Of a stretch of DNA of 64,000 nt, positions 1 to 11,403 are shown one piece after another (positions within the stretch are counted from its first letter, which is position 1; each line of letters starts with the position of its first letter). The notes under the pieces were generated by a model that saw nothing but the letters and a program-made list of their open reading frames with translations, was not told the origin of the DNA and did not search any database. The position numbers and the translations under genes are program-made. The DNA comes from Symbiodinium kawagutii (taxonomy: Eukaryota; Sar; Dinophyceae; Suessiales; Symbiodiniaceae): contig VSDK01015191.1 of NCBI GenBank assembly GCA_009767595.1, positions 1 through 64,000 on the forward strand, given 5' to 3'.

Positions 1-449
1 ACCACCGAACCCCTAGCACCCACACTACCCTCACCAGTAACCGGGGTGAGTCAAGGTTCTCCCCTTGGTACACCGTGGGGTGGCACGAGTGCCACTGGTT
101 GACCGGTAGGTCCTACCATCGATCCCTCAGCTGCGGTTTCCGGCCGAGTTGCAGAAGCATCCCCTGCCCCTTGCCGGTGAACTCTGACACTACGGACTCC
201 CGGACCAGGAACTTCTCCTTGCCCTCGTCCATCACCCCGACCTTTACCCCGCTCTTCAGCAGCAGGTTGGCCAGCGTGAACCACTACTTCGCCTTGGCGT
301 CCATGTGGTTCGTCAACCAGTTCTCTTTGTCCTCTCACTTCAGGAGACTGCAGCTCTTCCTGCATTCGGTCCAGCATTTCGTCTGCTGTCTCTGAGTGAG
401 AACGGGACAGTGACCTTCGACGATTCATCATCGACGACATGGCGTCCAT
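1..449 (-). pseudogene. Degenerate coding region cut by the window edge
   Basis: Unrecognised. From a start at 449 the minus strand reads a Ser/Arg-rich head (MDAMSSMMNRRR...) for about 40 codons. Near 335-345 a one-base frameshift moves to another frame that reads as protein almost to base 1 (pieces WFTLANLLLKSGVKVG, MDEGKEKFLV). That frame has in-frame TAG codons near 283 and 112. GC-rich codon use and length suggest former coding sequence. It could instead be two exons whose introns I cannot place. Confidence 0.4.
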
Positions 450-3160
450 TTGGGCTCATAACCCATGCGGAGCGCACTTGTTTTCCCTTGAGCCAAATGC
501 ACAGTCGTGCAGTCGTTGGTGCTATGCGCTCGTAGCAGCAAAGCTAGGATACATGCTCTTTTCGAGCTCTTTTGAAATTCCTGATTTCACAAAATTCAGG
601 GTTTCGCAGAATCATAGCGGTGTAGCCTCACAGCAGGCAGTGTCCCCTTTCTCGCCTTTTGATGGCTGTGGTGGTCCAATAGTCCGGCCGTTCACTGCGG
701 AGACATCCAGTTGTTGGCCGTTTCATGGCATGGCAGGCGACAACTGAGGTGGGTCGTTGATGGTTGATTGATGAGTGGTGATGCTTGGTTGATAGATAAC
801 CATACTTTGATTGATGAGTGGTTGATTGATGGTAGTTCGATAGTTGATGGTTGATTGGTTGATAATGGTTTGCTACTGGCGAAAAAAAGTTTGGAGAGGA
901 GTTGTGTTGTTTGGTTAGGCACCCAAGGGGACTAATATGTATTGCATGTTGCGTCTAAAAAAAGGCATGTTGCGTCTACCTTGGGGGCGCTACATCGACA
1001 AAGACTACTACTAATATGTATTAGCTTGGATCTACTTGGTATTCCGATGTGCTACTTCGTTCGTAGGCTTTACAGCTGAACACCTCAGGGGATGGCACAC
1101 TGGTTTTCTCATTCTGCCTAGTTACATGTCAACATCATAAAGCCTGGTGTCCCCATGCATGGGATTCACAGTGGATTTGAAAGATCCACAATTGCCAGAA
1201 AAGCAAAACACCCATGGTTGATCGGAGATCACCAGTTGTTTGTCATATACTTGTTGGTCTACAATTACGTTCGTTCCACAAATGGACTTCATGTACCTTT
1301 GTATACGTTCTTTCTCTACGTATGAAACTCCACAAGATGGTTGGTTTATTACTGAGGTGATTGATATTGGATGATTGATGATTTGGGGGACCCCCTGCTA
1401 TATAGAAATAACCATTGGGCTACCCTCCCTACTATTGGATGTTGAAAAAAAACGGATGTATCAATATATGGGATCCAACCTGGTTATTGCAAGTGATGGT
1501 TAATATTGGATGTTTTGGGGGTAGCCCACTGTAAGAAACCACCACATCATGGCTATCGATCATCTCTGAGCTATTCCTAGCATTGCTCAGCCATTGTGAC
1601 TGATAAACTGGATGGCCCTAATTGTCAGCAGCTACAATGAGTTTGGTCGACTGATCTTTTCGCCCTGATTCGAACCCCCGGCAGCAAACACTTGGTTTAG
1701 TAGGGAATCTATAACTTTTAGGGGGTGCAATGAAGGGATCTGAGGATGTGGCAAATGGGGGCGCTAGGCTAACATGATAGGCTTTGTGGGGGATTCGTCC
1801 CCTTTTTGCTTGGGCAACAATGGCAATTGAGTTGATTGGGAGTTAGCCAATTTAAATTGACTCATAATCAGATGAAATCAGTTGTAGAGTTGTGGATGCT
1901 AGACTTAATCATAAGTTGTAAATTGTCAAAATTGCTAATTACTATTATATACTTGGCCAATCACAACGATAACAATAGTACATTTACTGATTCTCATTGA
2001 CGGTGCACTAGATGCTTTCAACTTTGCAGAGGACTATAAGCCTCAAGGAATTCTCTTTGGATTGGATGGTCGTAATTGCCCGGTTGCAATGACTGTTCTC
2101 GCAGTGATCCGGGAGCTGACTCAGTGATCTGATCTATGTTTCGATCTGGAGCCAGTTTGGTGCGGATGTTTCGCGGCCGTCCGCGACTGATTAGAGCCTG
2201 CTTGGTTTTTGTTTGCAATTCAAGGCAGCAGCTTACAGGATCATTTGTTTAAAAGGGCTGAAACACCGCAAGAGTAGGGAGCATTTGAACCACCAGCAAT
2301 TTGTGTCGTAAGGAAGGTAGTGACTTTTCAACTCCTACATTCTGGGAGAGGAAAATTATAAGGCTCAAAGGAAGGTTCTTCCGTCATTTTGACCTTGCAA
2401 TGGATGAAACCAAATCGCCTACGCTACATAGCTAATTGGCTGGGTGGTGCAGATTTCCAGTGGAATGGAACTGTGCCCTAAGCATCCGGGAGGACAATTC
2501 TGTGTACAACAATCAAAACCCGCTATGTTTTGGGTGCTTCAGGATGTTTGCATCAGGATCCATCACTTGCAGTAGCTTGGTGCAGGAGCTTCGCAAAGGT
2601 TTGACAAATGGGCGCGGTGAGCGAAGAGGCAACCGTTGATCTAGAAATCTGTGGACCACAAAGTCTTGAGAGATCAAGAGTTCCCCTCGCAAAATCGGCT
2701 GCAATGGTGAGTGATTCTGATGAATGATCAGACCAGATCATGATTCACGAAAATTCTTAGCAATCTTGATTCACTCAAATAATGATCATTGCTGGTGCAA
2801 TGCCTTGCATCATTTGGGGCTAGCTTAACACCCAGTAATTAGTGATGGATCGCGCTGTCAATAAAACCATACATTTGATGCTAAATTACCAGTTTAGAAA
2901 GGTTCAAGTAGCTTATTGTTGTCGACTTACCATTCCCCATAATTGGTCATACCCGGTCATACCCCGTTTTTGGGGTTTTGTGTGTTTGCCCCGTAGGGAC
3001 ATGCAATCCATTCTTTGCCGAAAAATATCCGGATGTTGCTTGCTAGCCGCTTTCAACAATCATTCAATGTTGATTTTACCATTTTGAGCATCAATAATCC
3101 ATTTTTTGCCAGCTACTTTCAATAATCATTCTCGGGTGCGCAACTATTGCCATTTTGTAG
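450..3160. other. Stretch with no convincing gene
   Basis: Mostly AT-rich sequence. About 745-870 is built of TTGATGGTTGATTGATG-like short repeats. 1325-1541 holds two worn family A fragments (ATTGGATGATTTGGGGG and its relatives). A weak minus-strand open frame at 2741-2553 (pieces TLDLSRLCGPQISR, QTFAKLLHQAT) may be an exon but has no supported splice sites. Confidence 0.5.
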
Positions 3161-3176
3161 GCTATCCATCCACCAT

Positions 3177-3268
3177 GGTTCACCTCGACAGTGACACCCT
3201 GGGACAACATTCTTCCCTCGGGGATGGCAGCGCAGCTCGGCTCATAAGTCCCCATGGGGCTGCTCCGA
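3177..3268 (-). CDS. Possible exon, strand uncertain
   Basis: The minus strand reads SSPMGTYEPSCAAIPEG then MLSQGVTVEVNHGG with mostly G or C third positions, which favours this strand. A possible acceptor CAG lies just upstream and a possible GT donor follows the CAT codon. The plus strand is also open here from an ATG at 3175 to 3372 (MVHLDSDTLGQHSS...), so the assignment may be reversed. Product unknown. Confidence 0.3.
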
Positions 3269-3887
3269 AACACTTTGAGAGTGAACCCATGGGGTCAGCG
3301 GGTCATCGTAGTAGGACAGATTCACCGATGAGGTGTGAATGTTCGACGCGCTGCAAAGGAAATCAGACCTAGAAGGATTGGATATGATTGGATCATGTTA
3401 GAACATTTATGAACATATTTTGAACATTGCAACATCTCGCAACATGCTTCTACTTTGAACAGACTTCGATGCTTCTACTTTGGAAGCCTTGCGGATTTCC
3501 TCGGCTTCCTCAAAGACAAGGGGTGGATTGGTACTATTGCTTAATTGTACTCCACTGGATATTGATGATGACAATTCGTGTGCCGTCCTCCCTGAAAATG
3601 TGTCGATGACAATTGTTGAGCTCTTTTCCTTGGAAAATTATATATTTTCGCTGTTGATGGTGCTTCAATCCGTTTCAATCATAGACTATCGCTAGGCATC
3701 GGTTCAGAATTGTTGGAGCTTATGATTCTACTCAAAAGGCAGACTTGGAGGCAACCACCCAAAATATGGGTTCAGCGGCAACCACTGTGATTGTATGAAT
3801 TCAATCATGTATTCCTCTGTCAGCCAGGTCAGAGTTGTTCATACATCCAACCAAATTTAATCCCAAAGAGCACAGGATACTATTGTA

Positions 3888-4189
3888 ATGGTATCCCCAC
3901 ACATCTCCACCAATCGACTTTGTGTATATTCTTGTTCTGCCTCACATGGTAGTGTAGAGTGCTCAAGCTCTTCAAGGTCTTTGGTTTCCAAAAACTCGGG
4001 TTTTACGCGTGTGCTGCTGGACAACAACGCCCACAGACGCTCTCGATGGCAGTTCTCAGCTTGGTGGCATCAACATGTCATTGAACCACCGAAACTCGTC
4101 ACAGAAATGGTCCATTTCCCTGGCAATGGGACGAACACTCAAGAGCCCGAGCGTGATGCGTGTTGTTTTCTACATATGTAGAATATACT
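3888..4189 (+). CDS. Possible exon before a family C element
   Basis: Open plus-strand frames (for example DNNAHRRSRWQF, GNGTNTQEPERDACC) run up to the family C element at 4188-4286. The minus strand is also partly open (FLETKDLEELEHST), so strand and frame are unsettled. Product unknown. Confidence 0.25.
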
Positions 4190-4286
4190 GTTTGGTGGTT
4201 TGTTTGTCATTTTTTTGTTTTCCCTTGTATTTATTAACAGTTGATTGACTAATAGTTTTCATGACGGGGTTGACACCACCAACCAG
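4188..4286 (+). mobile_element. Family C introner-like element
   Basis: Ends CTGTTTGGTGG and CACCACCAACCAG are imperfect inverted repeats. It carries the family C core TTGATTGACTAATAG then TTTTCATGACGGGG. The potential intron is 4190-4286 (GT...AG). AGAATA occurs on both sides and may be the target duplication. Confidence 0.7.
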
Positions 4287-4432
4287 AGAATACAACAATC
4301 AAAAGCCCTATAATTTGACCTATTTTGGAAAACGAAAAAGCATGAATGAGTCTGACCCTAGATTTTCGTGAACTACAATCTAGCACGTCCAGATCAGTAG
4401 GTCGAAAGCGTTACCCAGATTGACCCAAGTCC

Positions 4433-4645
4433 CAGGTTTTGGTCCTGGATGGTGTGCAGCGCACACACGTACATAAGATGCCACAAGACTATTTGCGACT
4501 TACAGAGCCCAGTCATTGTTTGCTGGTGTTGCGGTCCACGGCAGTAGTGCAGCGCCTGAAATCTCTCTCGGCCCAGCTTGGAATAACTTGGGCAATTCGA
4601 CACAGCCACATGATCGATTGGGAAGAGTCGTCAAGAAAATGCTGA
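4433..4645 (+). CDS. Candidate exon, unknown product
   Basis: The plus strand reads VQRTHVHKMPQDYLRL then LLVLRSTAVVQRLKSL and ends at TGA 4643-4645. A minus-strand frame over the same bases is also open, so strand is uncertain. No known domain. Confidence 0.35.
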   Translation, partial: QVLVLDGVQRTHVHKMPQDYLRLTEPSHCLLVLRSTAVVQRLKSLSAQLGITWAIRHSHMIDWEESSRKC

Positions 4646-4695
4646 CCGCGTGATTGCTTGGCTCATCTTGGTTCCCAAGCAATGACCAAGAAAGA

Positions 4696-5270
4696 TCATG
4701 GGGAAGTTGCTAAGCCATCCATTAACCATCCTTCAACATCAAATAGCCACAACAAAACCATCATTATGAGCTGGTTCCTCTCCAGGGAAAGCAATGCAAC
4801 AGTCATTGGTCGGTTGAAATTCTTGGGACTTGGAAATCCCACGGATGTTGCACAACATTGGTTTCGAAGTGGCGCAAGCCTTAGCTTCAGAGGGTGGACC
4901 TGCTTCAACAGCAATGATAGGATTGATGTCCGGAGCTTGAGATAATCGGCTGTGGCTGGGCAACGGTAAGTTTGCTGGGGAACTCCTCCATGACTGCCAG
5001 GGTTATTTCCATGTGTTTGCGGTTGCAAGTGGTCCTGCCATGGGGCCAATATGGCCATCACAGGGGTGTAGACACAGATGGTGTGAGTGGAAGGTGCACA
5101 GCATGTGGCATACCTCCACATACTGTACCAGCACTGGTTGGGAAACAAGTCAACCACTCGCAAGCTGTGGTTCATTGTCTTCTTGGGGATGCTTTCACCG
5201 GTGCAAACGCTACACGGTACACGTCCTGGTTCTGGATCCCCCCGCTATAAGTCACTCGCACCAGCTGTGA
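4696..5270. CDS. Open region with competing frames on both strands
   Basis: About 570 bp is open in several frames. The best plus frame ends near 5250 (GRCTACGIPPHTVPALVGKQ). The minus strand has a 159-codon ORF (5175-4696) and a second frame reading NPIIAVEAGPPSEAKAC and EFQPTNDCCIAF. Some of it is very probably coding, but I cannot choose strand or frame. Confidence 0.4.
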
Positions 5271-5454
5271 ATTCCGTTACCCAATGCTGACTGGCATCAT
5301 GGGTGTTTCTCAAAATAGGCCCCACAAATCATCCATTCTCAACGATTTACTGTACCAGTGATAAAAACCCAGTTTTTAGAGTGATAAAAACCAGTGAATT
5401 TTACAGTGATATAAAAAGGAAAAAAACAGTTTTTACAGCGATGAACCACCATAC

Positions 5455-6495
5455 CTTATAGTACATAAACCAGCCACTTAAGGGTCTTCCATTTTGAGGA
5501 ACCATCTGCTCGAGAGTTGCTGCAACCGCCGGCGCCAGGCCCGTGGTCCAGACGGAGACGAAGGCGATGAACATCGCAGGGATGGTGGTGGTTGAAGTGG
5601 CGAGCTGGGTCAAGGAGTTCACCAACCAATAATGCCTTATAATGACCAACCAAATCATAGGGAAAACAGCCTGGTTAATGATGGGAAACCAGGGGGACTA
5701 AGGGTTTTCACCCACTGCCAAGTGTGGTCGTGGTAGTGCAAATAATTAAAATTGCTTACTGCTGAAGTGGCTTTGCTGAATTTTGCTGATTTGTTGGATG
5801 TCGCATGTTGTCGCTTGCTCTTCTTGACTGCACTGGTTGGTGGTTGCAAACATATTACTATATTAATAGATTTCCCAGATGTAGTATAATGTAATTCACA
5901 AATGGTTGGTTGAACCACCAGCTTTATAGCTTTATAACCACCAAGCTTTATGGCTATAAAGCTATTTTATGTATATGAACATATTTTCATGACGGGTGGT
6001 GAAGCACCACCAAGCAGTTGAAGTAGTGGTGTCCACAAACTGATTTTGCTCACCAGGAATCCTCCTGGAGCCGCACCCAAGCGGGATAACGTAGCCATTC
6101 ACCCGCTTGCGGCGCATGGGTCTTCCATGGCAACGAACCAATGGGAGGATGCGATCCGATCTTCTGAGGTTTAGCTGGTTACTGAGTGAGGCTATAAGTA
6201 GGTCATTCTCAAAGTCACAGGGGCCCAACTCACCCGGCCAAGTGGATGTCTTCGTGTCGAGTCGCAGGACGTAAATAAAAATGGGGGGTTTTTGCAACAG
6301 ACTTCTCGAATTAGGACTGTCTTTTGGCAGAATGAACACCGGGAATGAGTAAAGCGTGTTAAGATGTGGGACCTCAGGCTGATACGATGACATGACAAAT
6401 AAACAGCCGAATTGTTTGGTGACAAAAGAAGTTGGAGCAAAGAATAAGATCAAGCATCTCATTTGGATCAAAGGGGGCATCCAAAAACTTGGCAT
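5455..6495 (-). CDS. Multi-exon gene model, possible membrane protein
   Basis: Unrecognised. Exon 1 (6495-6016) starts with ATG and is open for 160 codons (GELGPCDFENDLLIAS, RRKRVNGYVIPLGCG). A family C element follows; excising 6015-5833 (GC...AG) joins in phase to 5832-5760 (SQEEQATTCDIQQISK), which ends at a GTAAGC donor. The next block, 5604-5455, follows a CCCAG acceptor supplied by a family B element and ends at GTATGG. One frame there is a hydrophobic helix (IPAMFIAFVSVWTTGLAPAV) with strongly G/C-ending codons. The frame that joins exon 2 in phase is a different one and reaches a stop, so the last junction is unresolved. Confidence 0.45.
5599..5721 (-). mobile_element. Family B introner-like element
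   Basis: Read on the minus strand it begins TGGCAGTGGGTGAAAACC and ends CTTGACCCAG|CTCGCC. It sits inside the proposed last intron of the minus-strand gene around it. Confidence 0.75.
5833..6017 (-). mobile_element. Enlarged family C element
   Basis: The plus-strand left end CTGGTTGGTGGTTGCAAAC and right end GAAGCACCACCAAGCAG are the usual family C ends. At about 185 bp it is twice the usual length, because the middle holds an extra palindromic patch of GCTTTATAGC-like repeats. On the minus strand it offers a GC donor at 6015 and CCAACCAG acceptor ending at 5833. Confidence 0.7.
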
Positions 6496-6862
6496 CCTTT
6501 GTCTGTCGATCGAGACTTAGAGCCCCATTTCAGTATGTCCAGTCCTGACCTGACTGTGGCATAGAAGATACCAGTAGCCAGTGGATTCTATGCTAATCAT
6601 TGTTATCATTGACTCAATAAAAGGATTTTCTTGACTTCTTGTTATTTATTGACCACCACTGCACTAACTAGTTAACTAGTTGTAACTGCAGAAATCTTCC
6701 GCAGTGCAGGCGACTCCCGCTGCCGCGACCAGCGGTCCAAGCGGCGAGGCCCGGAGGGCGATGTTGCGGGGAAGATTGGACATAGGCAACGCTTCAACAA
6801 CAGTGAAAGGGTATAAGATGCGTAATTAAGATGAACAACATAGGAAAAACTTCGATTTCAAT

Positions 6863-7746
6863 CTAAGTGTTTGTTTGGTGGTTGGAACTGCCCAGGATGG
6901 ATCGATCCCCTGTTGATCCCTGACTGAAAAGTGATGGTGCTTGGCCCACATGGCCAGGGTTTCGTGGAGTGTCCTTGTAGGAATGTGCATTTTCGCGAAC
7001 ATGAACGTCAATGATGGTAAAGAGAATTGGTGAATGATGCTGAACCATGGTTAATGAGGGTAAGCACCGATGTTCCACAATGTTTAGTGACTGTGAATGA
7101 CTCTTGGGACACTGCCATTTTGTACGAAGATTGACTTGCTCAGCAGCCCAAGTGACTGCCCAGGGTTGGGAACCAGGATTTTTGTCCGGCACTGTGTGAC
7201 ACGTGACGCCAGGATAGTTTAGACAAGTGGCTGAGATCGTTGGACGGCGAAGGAGTGATGATGAAGTGCCCCACCGGCAGGTCCATCGAAGCCATGCAGG
7301 GTTCCCTGGGCTCCAGCGATGAATAGATGGGGTGGTCCTCTGGTGCCATCTGCCATGACCAGCTGAGCAGTTGAAATTGTTACCCACTTCTTGGCTGCTT
7401 GGCATTGACTGAATAGCTTAAAGTGTTGGTCGCTTAAGCTGCATAGCATCAAGTCTTGGGTGTTGACTGTATTTGAACGGGTTGATGAATGAACCAACGG
7501 CCACCATTTCGAAGATATCAAAAAGTTGGTGGTACTGTCACAGTAAACTGACCTGTTATGACGTGTTTCATCAACCAATGGGTGATAAATAATTCTGGCA
7601 TCGAAACCTAGAAACGCGGCATCGTCTAACAATGTCGTGGTAGTCATTGCTTTGGCCACACGCAGTCTTGGCAGTCCCATGCGGTTTCGCAAAGCACAAT
7701 TATGGTGGATGCTGAGTACGATTTGCGGCAAACGAAACACTGTCAC
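6863..7746 (-). CDS. Long open region, unknown protein
   Basis: Two long minus-strand ORFs overlap: 7746-7219 (175 codons, pieces AFLGFDARIIYHPLVDE, QCQAAKKWVTISTAQLV) and 7405-6863 (180 codons, pieces PSIHRWSPGNPAW, IIDVHVRENAHSYKD). They are in different frames, and 7150-7350 is open in all three. The likeliest reading is one gene with an intron or frameshift between 7405 and 7219, but no splice pair is compelling. No domain recognised. Confidence 0.45.
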
Positions 7747-7889
7747 ATACTGTCACCACTGTCAAAAATTGATTGCTCACCATTAGGTCAATACGCATCA
7801 AGCAGCCATGATACTCCTCCCTTCAGTTGGTCATTATCAACCAGTACATTCCTCAACCTGAGTGACACTCATGATGCTCTTGAGTGACG

Positions 7890-8530
7890 CGACGGTCCAT
7901 CCAACTCTTATCATGACAGAGTTTCATCATAGTTGATGAACCGTCAAGCTGGTCGTTGGCACGAGTACAGCAGCAGTGGCCACTGCGGTGCGTGCGTGGT
8001 GGCCTGTCTGATGATGGTCACTTGGGACGGTTTGGCACTGTCATTTATCCTAGCAACAAGCAGTGCCTAGAGGCTTGTGGTGTGGTCGCCTGGTGTTTTT
8101 TGATTGTTTTGTTTCTAATTTCATGATACTTCTCGTGGAGGATCATTTTACTTGCTGCTTTGTTTGGTTTCTTATGGATCCCGGTCATTTGTCCACAGTC
8201 GCGGTTTGTATAGCACTCTAGTATACTCTAGTGGCAATTGGTTTCATTCCAGCAAAGGGACCACGGAAATTGTAGACGTTCCAATGTTCCCGACTAAAAC
8301 TGGACGTACGAGAAAAACAATGTAGTGGTTTACCTACAAAAAAAAGCATCACAAAAGCAACAAACAAAAATGTTATTTTTGTGAATGGTTTGAGGGCTAC
8401 ATGCGTCTTCTATTGCGGTTCCGTGAGAACGTCGCTAGTTGATGCTCCAACCTTTTTGTTCTTTTTTTGAAGCTAAAGTGGTTACTTTTCTTGGATGATC
8501 CAACTCAAAATGATAAACACTGATCTATAG
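7890..8530. other. No gene seen
   Basis: AT-rich filler without an open frame longer than about 40 codons or a recognisable repeat. Confidence 0.5.
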
Positions 8531-8541
8531 TTGATGCTTAC

Positions 8542-8774
8542 CTTGGAAGTTTGACTACAACCTTGATGCTCCTTTTCTTTGACGACCTAATCAAGATGCT
8601 CCAACTTGGCATGGCGGCTTTCTTGGAAGGTCTCGGAACGTGCCGCCGTGCCATTGCTCCAGGTACTCTGAGGCACTTCATCGGGAGTTCAGCAACATCA
8701 ACGAGGTGAGCTGTTCCACCGGGTCGTCGTGGGCTTGACGAGGGATGGTCACAGCTTGGTGGGTGGGTTTTCAT
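8542..8774 (-). CDS. Candidate exon of a basic protein
   Basis: From ATG 8774 the minus strand reads MKTHPPSCDHPSSSPRRPG and then ILIRSSKKRSIKVVVKLP, ending at a consensus donor CCAAG|GTAAGC at 8541. The segment is rich in Lys and Arg. The upstream end may be a splice acceptor rather than the ATG. Product unknown. Confidence 0.45.
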
Positions 8775-9223
8775 GTTGGTCCCTGGCAGCTGTTGATCCT
8801 TGGTACGCTACTGCCTTCAGTGGTTATGAGCTAGCCCCGACACGTTGATCCCTAGCAGCCCTAGTAGCTGTTTATCCTTGGTACTGCCTAGCAGCTGTAA
8901 TTATGAGTTACAAGCTGGTGGTTCAGTGTTGATCCCTGCCGATGATCCTGTGGAGAATGCGGCAGCGGGGTGACTTTTAGAAATTCGTTAGTATCCAAGG
9001 ACAACCGCCCAGTGCAGTAGTGATGCCAGGAAAATAATCCAGTACCACAGGAATTGCTTTTTGGGATCATTTTGGTTCTTACCAGCACCAAACTGTGGAT
9101 TGTTGTGATCGGAAGTTGCGAACATCATTCACTCACTTTTGATTCATTCAATGTTTTGTAAACTAGTGATCTAGTGATCTTTCTCACCGGTAAGATCAAG
9201 AAATTTGCCTTAGAACCACATGT

Positions 9224-9463
9224 GGGGGCTTCTCAAAATAGGGGGCGCAAAAAATAGTCAGTTGATTGCTATCATGGAGGATTTGGTGGGGTACCCCAAA
9301 CTGGCGTGAGAAACCAGCATATGTTAAGTAACCAGTAAAAAACAGTACTTAACCAGTAATAGTCCACTAATAAACCACTAATAAACCTTTATGTACCCCA
9401 ATAAACCATGGTGGACGATACCTGGGGGGGGTTACCCCCACTCCTGGCTTGAGAAACACCCAT
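9224..9463 (+). mobile_element. Family A element, apparently composite
   Basis: The left end GGGGGCTTCTCAAAATAG pairs with GCGTGAGAAACC near 9315; here the donor would be GC rather than GT. A second right end, GGCTTGAGAAACACCC, lies at 9448-9463, so one copy seems inserted in or joined to another. Confidence 0.65.
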
Positions 9464-9734
9464 GTCGATCTCAAGAGTTCTGCCCGTCTTCAACGGCTGG
9501 GCGAATGATCAGAAGTAAACTGGGGTATACTCACCTGGTTGGTGATTTCATGTTTTTTTAGATATTCTCCAGTATTACCAAATGGTTGCTTGGTTGTCTA
9601 ATATTTTTCATAGGGGTTGAACCCCTCAATCAGTTGCTGGCAAACCAATCGCCACAGGTCTCAGAGGAGGTGCTCTTAGACAGCAACAATCAAACCATAT
9701 CAAACCATCATGAACCGCGATCAACCATCTTACT

Positions 9735-9834
9735 CTCTGGCAAACTAACCTGGAAGTAGAAAATCCACTAATTACTTACAATGGTTTCGCCTATAACAAT
9801 TGTGATTTTCAGCTTCCAGGTTAGTTTGCCAGAG
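9735..9834. mobile_element. Family D element with 22-bp perfect inverted repeats
   Basis: The arms 9735-9756 and 9813-9834 are perfect complements (CTCTGGCAAACTAACC at the outer end). The centre is 56 bp. A larger relative is at 35595-35897. A GC donor (CTCTG|GCAAAC) and AG acceptor (TTTGCCAG|AG) are available. Confidence 0.8.
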
Positions 9835-10435
9835 GGTAACCGATCATTAACCATCATGAACCGTCATTAACTCTCTCTATGTTCTGAAGGAAACACCAAA
9901 ATACCAGTCAAAAAAGGTGCTGTCACCATCAAACTATTGCTTTGACAATGAATTAAGCCACTGGAGTTGAAAACCATCATTAACCACAATCAATAACCAT
10001 CAATAGCTATATCCATCATTAACCATCATTAGCCACCAATAACCTTCTTGCAAAACCTCCAAAGCGCCTGGTTGTTTCGGTCGCTTCCAGTTATCTTTGG
10101 CCATCGTGGACCCAACGGCGAAGGGGCTCAAAGTGGTCGAGCCGAGTCTGTGGGAGGCCAGTCGTGGCAGTCAAAACCGATGGCAGGTGACCTTCGTTTT
10201 AGGCCATGAGCAACACTGGGTGATGCTTGATATTTGCTCATGTTGGTTGGTGGTCAATATTGGCTTAGTACATCTTAGTACATGTGGAGTCTGAGTATTA
10301 GGTGGCTGAACGAACCCCGAACTAAACATGCCTAGTGAATTTGGGATGCACATCCACTTGTCGTTCTTGGAGTTGCCATGGCACCCGCCCAATGAATATC
10401 CAATGACTTCGCCCTGCAGTTGACCTAGGTTTTAG

Positions 10436-11004
10436 AGCGGTGCTGTTAGGAGAGCGATTTGGAGAGTGCTGTTAGCCATGGATTTCCCAAGTGGCTGTGG
10501 GTCAGTTTACCCTGTACCTGTGGTTCCCCCATCATGAACGCTTGTTTCCCCACTATTGTTGTTGGTTGTTATCCCCTGTTAGTTGGTTGGTTGATATTGA
10601 CCCATAGCCACTTTATCGGACAGAGCCACCTCTCCACCTCCAACCAAGTGTGTCTACTCCGACATCGAAAAAAGTCGGCTGCCAAAGAAATGGATCATTA
10701 ATATGGTGGTTTCACAAGCCATAGGGGACCCCCCAGTTATCATCCAGTTTATTACTCATCTATAGCAATAAAACATAATAAAACCAACCATAACTTGGGG
10801 GGTACCCTATGGCTTGAGAAACACCCATATAGCCACTGTGACGATGATGACCCCTGTTTGCCCTCGTTCAGTTTTCATCCACCTGGGAGATGCCAAACAA
10901 TCGACAGCGCCGCGCCAGTCCCTTGGTATCCAGACCCTGGGGCACAAGCTCTTCTTCAGTCAAGGACTGAAAAACCTGTCGGCAGCTCAGCACTGTGGGT
11001 GTGA
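10436..11004 (+). CDS. Three-exon gene model split by family B and A elements
   Basis: Function unknown. Exons are 10436-10496, 10608-10708 and 10819-11004. Removing the B element as intron 10497-10607 (GTGGGTC...CATAG) and the A element as intron 10709-10818 (GTTTCAC...TTGAG) gives one frame of 115 codons ending in TGA. Exon 1 follows TTTTAG and reads AVRRAIWRVLLAMDFPSG. Exon 2 reads CVYSDIEKSRLPKKWIINMV. Exon 3 reads KHPYSHCDDDDPCLPSF. Unspliced, this frame is interrupted within both elements. The 5' end is open, so an upstream exon is likely. The last exon could also be left at GTGTGA near 11000 instead of stopping. Confidence 0.55.
10493..10611 (+). mobile_element. Family B element acting as an intron
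   Basis: Ends TGGCTGTGGGTCAG and ATTGACCCATAGCCA; the internal CCTGTACC...TTCCCCCATCAT...GGTTGGTTGATATTG block is the family B body. A GC donor three bases earlier would keep the same frame. Confidence 0.85.
10705..10827 (+). mobile_element. Family A element acting as an intron
   Basis: The left end GGTGGTTTCACAAGCCATA mirrors the right end TATGGCTTGAGAAACACCC. ATAT flanks both sides (10701-10704, 10828-10831), a likely target duplication. Confidence 0.85.
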
Positions 11005-11403
11005 CTCCGTGGGAACCCTAGGTGCAACCACGACAGCTTGGTCAGTTGCCCTTGTGTTGGTGGTGGTGAATGGTTGTTGGTTGCCCCGATACTCCAGATA
11101 TGGCGGCGTGTATATACCAACACCTACTTATGAAGACACACCAGAATGTAGATAGATGCACCATAAGTTGACATAAATGGAGTGTTTTGTTTAATCGATG
11201 CTTATTTAACCATTTATTGACAAGCCATCATACTCTCATTTTTTCAGTGCAGCTGACGACTTACAATAGTGAGTCAGGGTTGCCAGTGACCAGACCATTC
11301 TGACATCCACCTGATTAATCAGCCATTATACTACTTGTATAATTGATTCAATTTTAAGTTTCACCACTAACCAGATCCAACCAGACTTACAACCACCAAG
11401 CAG

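Larger units (their letters stand above)
8890..10430. other. Repeat-rich stretch without a supported gene
   Basis: Contains family A material at 9224-9463, the family D element at 9735-9834, and AACCATCATTAACC-like repeats to about 10050. A short plus frame at 10097-10294 lacks support. Confidence 0.5.
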
